A stretch of 64,000 nt of DNA from Nocardioides luti (GTDB lineage Bacteria > Actinomycetota > Actinomycetes > Propionibacteriales > Nocardioidaceae). The notes under the pieces are model-generated. The model ran no database searches and was not told the origin of the DNA. It worked only from the letters and a program-made list of their open reading frames with translations. Each line of letters starts with the position of its first letter. Within the stretch, counting starts at the first letter, position 1. This document shows positions 61,864 to 64,000 of this stretch, piece after piece. The stretch spans positions 2,480,001 through 2,544,000 of the forward strand of contig NZ_JACKXE010000001.1 in NCBI RefSeq assembly GCF_014212315.1, written 5' to 3'. The position numbers were made by a program, and so were the translations under genes.

Positions 61864-63900
61864 TCAGAGACCCGCCGCCACCCGCGTCCCCTGCTCGATG
61901 GCGCGCTTGGCGTCGAGCTCGGCGGCGACGTCGGCGCCGCCGATCAGGTGCACGCCCAGCTCGTGGCCCGGGGCCGGCTCGGCGTGGGCGACGAGGTCGT
62001 CGTACACGCACCGCACCGACTCCTGCCCGGCGCACAGCACCACGTGGTCGACGTCGAGGACGTGGTCGACCCCGTCGAGCGTGTAGTGCAGGCCGGCGTC
62101 GTCGACGCGGGTGTACGTCGCGCCGCTGACCTGGGTGATGCCGGACTGCTTGAGCACCGCGCGGTGCGCCCAGCCCGACGTCTTGCCGAGCCCGATGCCG
62201 ATCGGGGTGGTCTTGCGCTGGAGGAGCGTCACCTCGCGGACCGGCGTGCGCGGCTTGCGCTCGGTCAGGCCGCCCGGGTGCAGGGACGGGTCGCCGACGC
62301 CCCAGTGCGCCATCCAGTCGTCGAGCGTGTCGGCCGGGTCGTGGGTCAGGAAGTGGCTGACGTCCACGCCGATCCCGCCGGCGCCGATCACCGCCACCCG
62401 CTTGCCGGGCACGACCGCGCCGCTGAGCACGTCGGCGTACGACACGACCTTGTCGTGGTCGATCCCCTCGAGGTCCGGGACCCGGCCGACGACGCCGGTC
62501 GCCACGACCACCTCGTCGTACGCCGTCAGGTCGGGGGCCGTGGCCACCGTCCCGAGCCGGACCTCGACGCCGAGCACCTCGAGGCGGCGCGTGTAGTAGC
62601 GCAGCGTCTCGCGGAAGTCCTCCTTGCCGGGCACCTGCATCGCGAGGCGGAACTGGCCGCCGAGGCTGTCGGACTTCTCGAAGAGCGTGACCGCCAAGCC
62701 GCGCTCGGCCGCGGAGACGGCGGCGGACAGCCCGGCCGGGCCGGCGCCGACGACCGCGACCGTGCCCGCGCGCTTCGTCGGACCGAGCACGAGCGTGGTC
62801 TCGCGGCAGGCGCGGGGGTTGACCAGGCAGGACGCCTTCTTGTTCTCGAACACGTGGTCCAGGCAGGCCTGGTTGCAGGCGATGCAGGTGTTGATCTCGT
62901 CGGCGCGGCCGGCCGCCGCCTTGGCGACGAAGTCGGGGTCGGCGAGCAGCGGGCGCGCCATCGAGACCAGGTCGGCCTCGCCGGCGGCCAGGATCGACTC
63001 GGCCAGCTCGGGGGTGTTGATCCGGTTCGAGGCGCACACCGGGACGGACACCTCGGCCTTGAGGCGGGCGGTCGCGGAGCGCCACGCGCCGGGCGGGACC
63101 TGGGTGATGATCGTGGGCACCCGGGCCTCGTGCCAGCCGATGCCGGTGTTGAGGACGGTCACGCCGGCCTCCTCGAGCAGGTGCGCCAGCGTGACGACCT
63201 CCTCCCACGTCTGGCCGCCCTCGACCAGGTCGAGCAGCGAGATCCGGTAGACGATCGGGAAGTCCGCGCCGACCAGGTCGCGGGCGCGGCGGACGACCTC
63301 GAGGGGGAAGCGCATCCGCTTCTCCGCGGTGCCGCCCCACGCGTCGGTGCGGTCGTTGGTGCGTACGGCGAGGAACTGGTTGATGAGGTACCCCTCCGAG
63401 CCCATCACCTCGACGGCGTCGTACTCCGCCTTCACGGCCAGCGCGACGGTCTGCGCGAAGTCGGTCGCGGTGCGGTCCACGGCCTTCGTGGACAGGGCGC
63501 TCGGGCGGAACGGCGTGATCGGCGACTTCCTGCTCGACGCGCTGACGCTCAGCGGGTGGTAGCCGTAGCGGCCCGCGTGCAGCACCTGCAGCGCGATCGC
63601 GCCGCCCTCGGCGTGCACCGCCCCGGTGACCTCGCGGTGCCGCATCGCCTGCAGCCGCGTGGTCAGCTCGGAGGCGAGCGGCTTGAGCCAGCCGCGCTTG
63701 TTGGGGGCGTAGCCGCCCGTGACGATGAGGCCGACGCCGCCGCGGGCGCGCTCGGCGAAGTACGCCGCCAGGGCCGGCAGGTCGCGCGCGCTGTCCTCGA
63801 GGCCGGTGTGCATCGAGCCCATCACCACGCGGTTGCGCAGCCGGAGCCCCGACGGGCCGCCCAGGGTGATCGGGCTCAGCAGGTGGGGGTAGTCGCTCAT
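61864..63900 (-). CDS. fadH: 2,4-dienoyl-CoA reductase, NADPH-dependent
   Basis: The 678-residue iron-sulfur flavoprotein has an FMN TIM barrel with HAGRYGYHPLS near residue 107. The 4Fe-4S Cys set is CIACNQACLDHVFENKKASC near residue 331. Two Rossmann modules follow: VAVVGAGPAGLSAA near 372 and VAVIGAGGIGVDV near 505. It reduces 2,4-dienoyl-CoA during degradation of unsaturated fatty acids; other Old Yellow Enzyme-like activities cannot be excluded. GAAGGCGGAA stands before ATG 63900. It overlaps an upstream gene by ATGA. Confidence 0.9.
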   Translation of the reverse strand: MSDYPHLLSPITLGGPSGLRLRNRVVMGSMHTGLEDSARDLPALAAYFAERARGGVGLIVTGGYAPNKRGWLKPLASELTTRLQAMRHREVTGAVHAEGGAIALQVLHAGRYGYHPLSVSASSRKSPITPFRPSALSTKAVDRTATDFAQTVALAVKAEYDAVEVMGSEGYLINQFLAVRTNDRTDAWGGTAEKRMRFPLEVVRRARDLVGADFPIVYRISLLDLVEGGQTWEEVVTLAHLLEEAGVTVLNTGIGWHEARVPTIITQVPPGAWRSATARLKAEVSVPVCASNRINTPELAESILAAGEADLVSMARPLLADPDFVAKAAAGRADEINTCIACNQACLDHVFENKKASCLVNPRACRETTLVLGPTKRAGTVAVVGAGPAGLSAAVSAAERGLAVTLFEKSDSLGGQFRLAMQVPGKEDFRETLRYYTRRLEVLGVEVRLGTVATAPDLTAYDEVVVATGVVGRVPDLEGIDHDKVVSYADVLSGAVVPGKRVAVIGAGGIGVDVSHFLTHDPADTLDDWMAHWGVGDPSLHPGGLTERKPRTPVREVTLLQRKTTPIGIGLGKTSGWAHRAVLKQSGITQVSGATYTRVDDAGLHYTLDGVDHVLDVDHVVLCAGQESVRCVYDDLVAHAEPAPGHELGVHLIGGADVAAELDAKRAIEQGTRVAAGL

Positions 63901-64000
63901 CGTTCCGCCTTCTCGTGGGCATGGAGGTACTCGCCGAGCCACTCGACCCAGAACCGCTCCGTGCGGATGCCCCCGCGCAGGACGAGGTACTGGTCGAGGG
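63897..64000 (-). CDS. regulator or small protein, C-terminal end only
   Basis: Only the last 34 residues lie in the window: LDQYLVLRGGIRTERFWV and EWLGEYLHAHEKAER, with the stop at 63897. The YLVLRGGI...WVEWL pattern resembles the C-terminal dimerisation helix of PadR-type regulators, but identity is uncertain. The stop overlaps the start of the dienoyl-CoA reductase gene, so it is the upstream gene of the same operon. Confidence 0.45.
   Translation of the reverse strand, partial: LDQYLVLRGGIRTERFWVEWLGEYLHAHEKAER

Overview
The window is high-GC DNA with GTG starts, tightly overlapping start and stop codons (ATGA/GTGA), mycothiol/DinB-type enzymes, an F420-type oxidoreductase and actinobacterial DUF families. 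It looks like chromosome of a Nocardioides-like actinobacterium (order Propionibacteriales); the genus is an inference. No rRNA, tRNA, CRISPR array, transposase or phage gene is visible. All of it reads as ordinary, densely coding chromosome.

Layout: 1-8.7 kb has the end of an RTX-type calcium-binding protein, a psuK-psuG pseudouridine catabolic pair, an F420-type oxidoreductase, a DinB-fold protein, a zinc-finger SDR protein, an MFS exporter, a zinc alcohol dehydrogenase and a DUF1905/DUF4287 pair. 8.8-18.2 kb has a glutamine-synthetase-like ligase overlapping a putative cysteine-peptidase-fold protein, then a four-gene ABC system (two ATPases, two very large FtsX-type permeases). 18.3-26.2 kb has SRPBCC/DUF427, a secreted GH6 glycosidase, a YCII(DGPF)-ECF42 sigma-M3 peptidase operon and a PadR-DUF1707 operon behind an elaborate palindromic control region. 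26.3-36.8 kb has a secreted three-repeat protein, a DUF3311-MctP monocarboxylate uptake pair, acyl-CoA dehydrogenase-FUSC-unknown, APH/GNAT, YceI and small genes. 36.8-48.7 kb has glmS, a DEAD-box helicase, YibE/F, an SGNH hydrolase, a PBP lipoprotein, succinate-semialdehyde dehydrogenase and a flotillin/NfeD pair. 48.8-64 kb has a lipoprotein, DUF2332, a LuxR regulator, a second ECF sigma operon, the glpD-TetR // flavoprotein-lipid kinase cluster (same order as the Mycobacterium tuberculosis Rv2249c-Rv2252 region, from memory), pirin // beta-glucosidase, a PatB-type lyase, dienoyl-CoA reductase and the end of a regulator gene.

The most unusual content is non-coding. Two families of about 75-bp long-stem palindromic elements (three copies of one, two of the other) share the terminal heptamer TGTAACG/CGTTACA. 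All sit at gene 3' ends, and they occur in both orientations. One supplies the stop codon of glpD and another may supply the -35 box of an acyl-CoA dehydrogenase gene. About a dozen genes begin 6-8 nt after a TANNNT box, which is a leaderless-transcript signature. Other signals are a pair of identical long palindromes 62 bp apart before a padR gene, two CRP/GlxR-type sites, and several convergent gene pairs whose stop codons lie inside a shared terminator hairpin.
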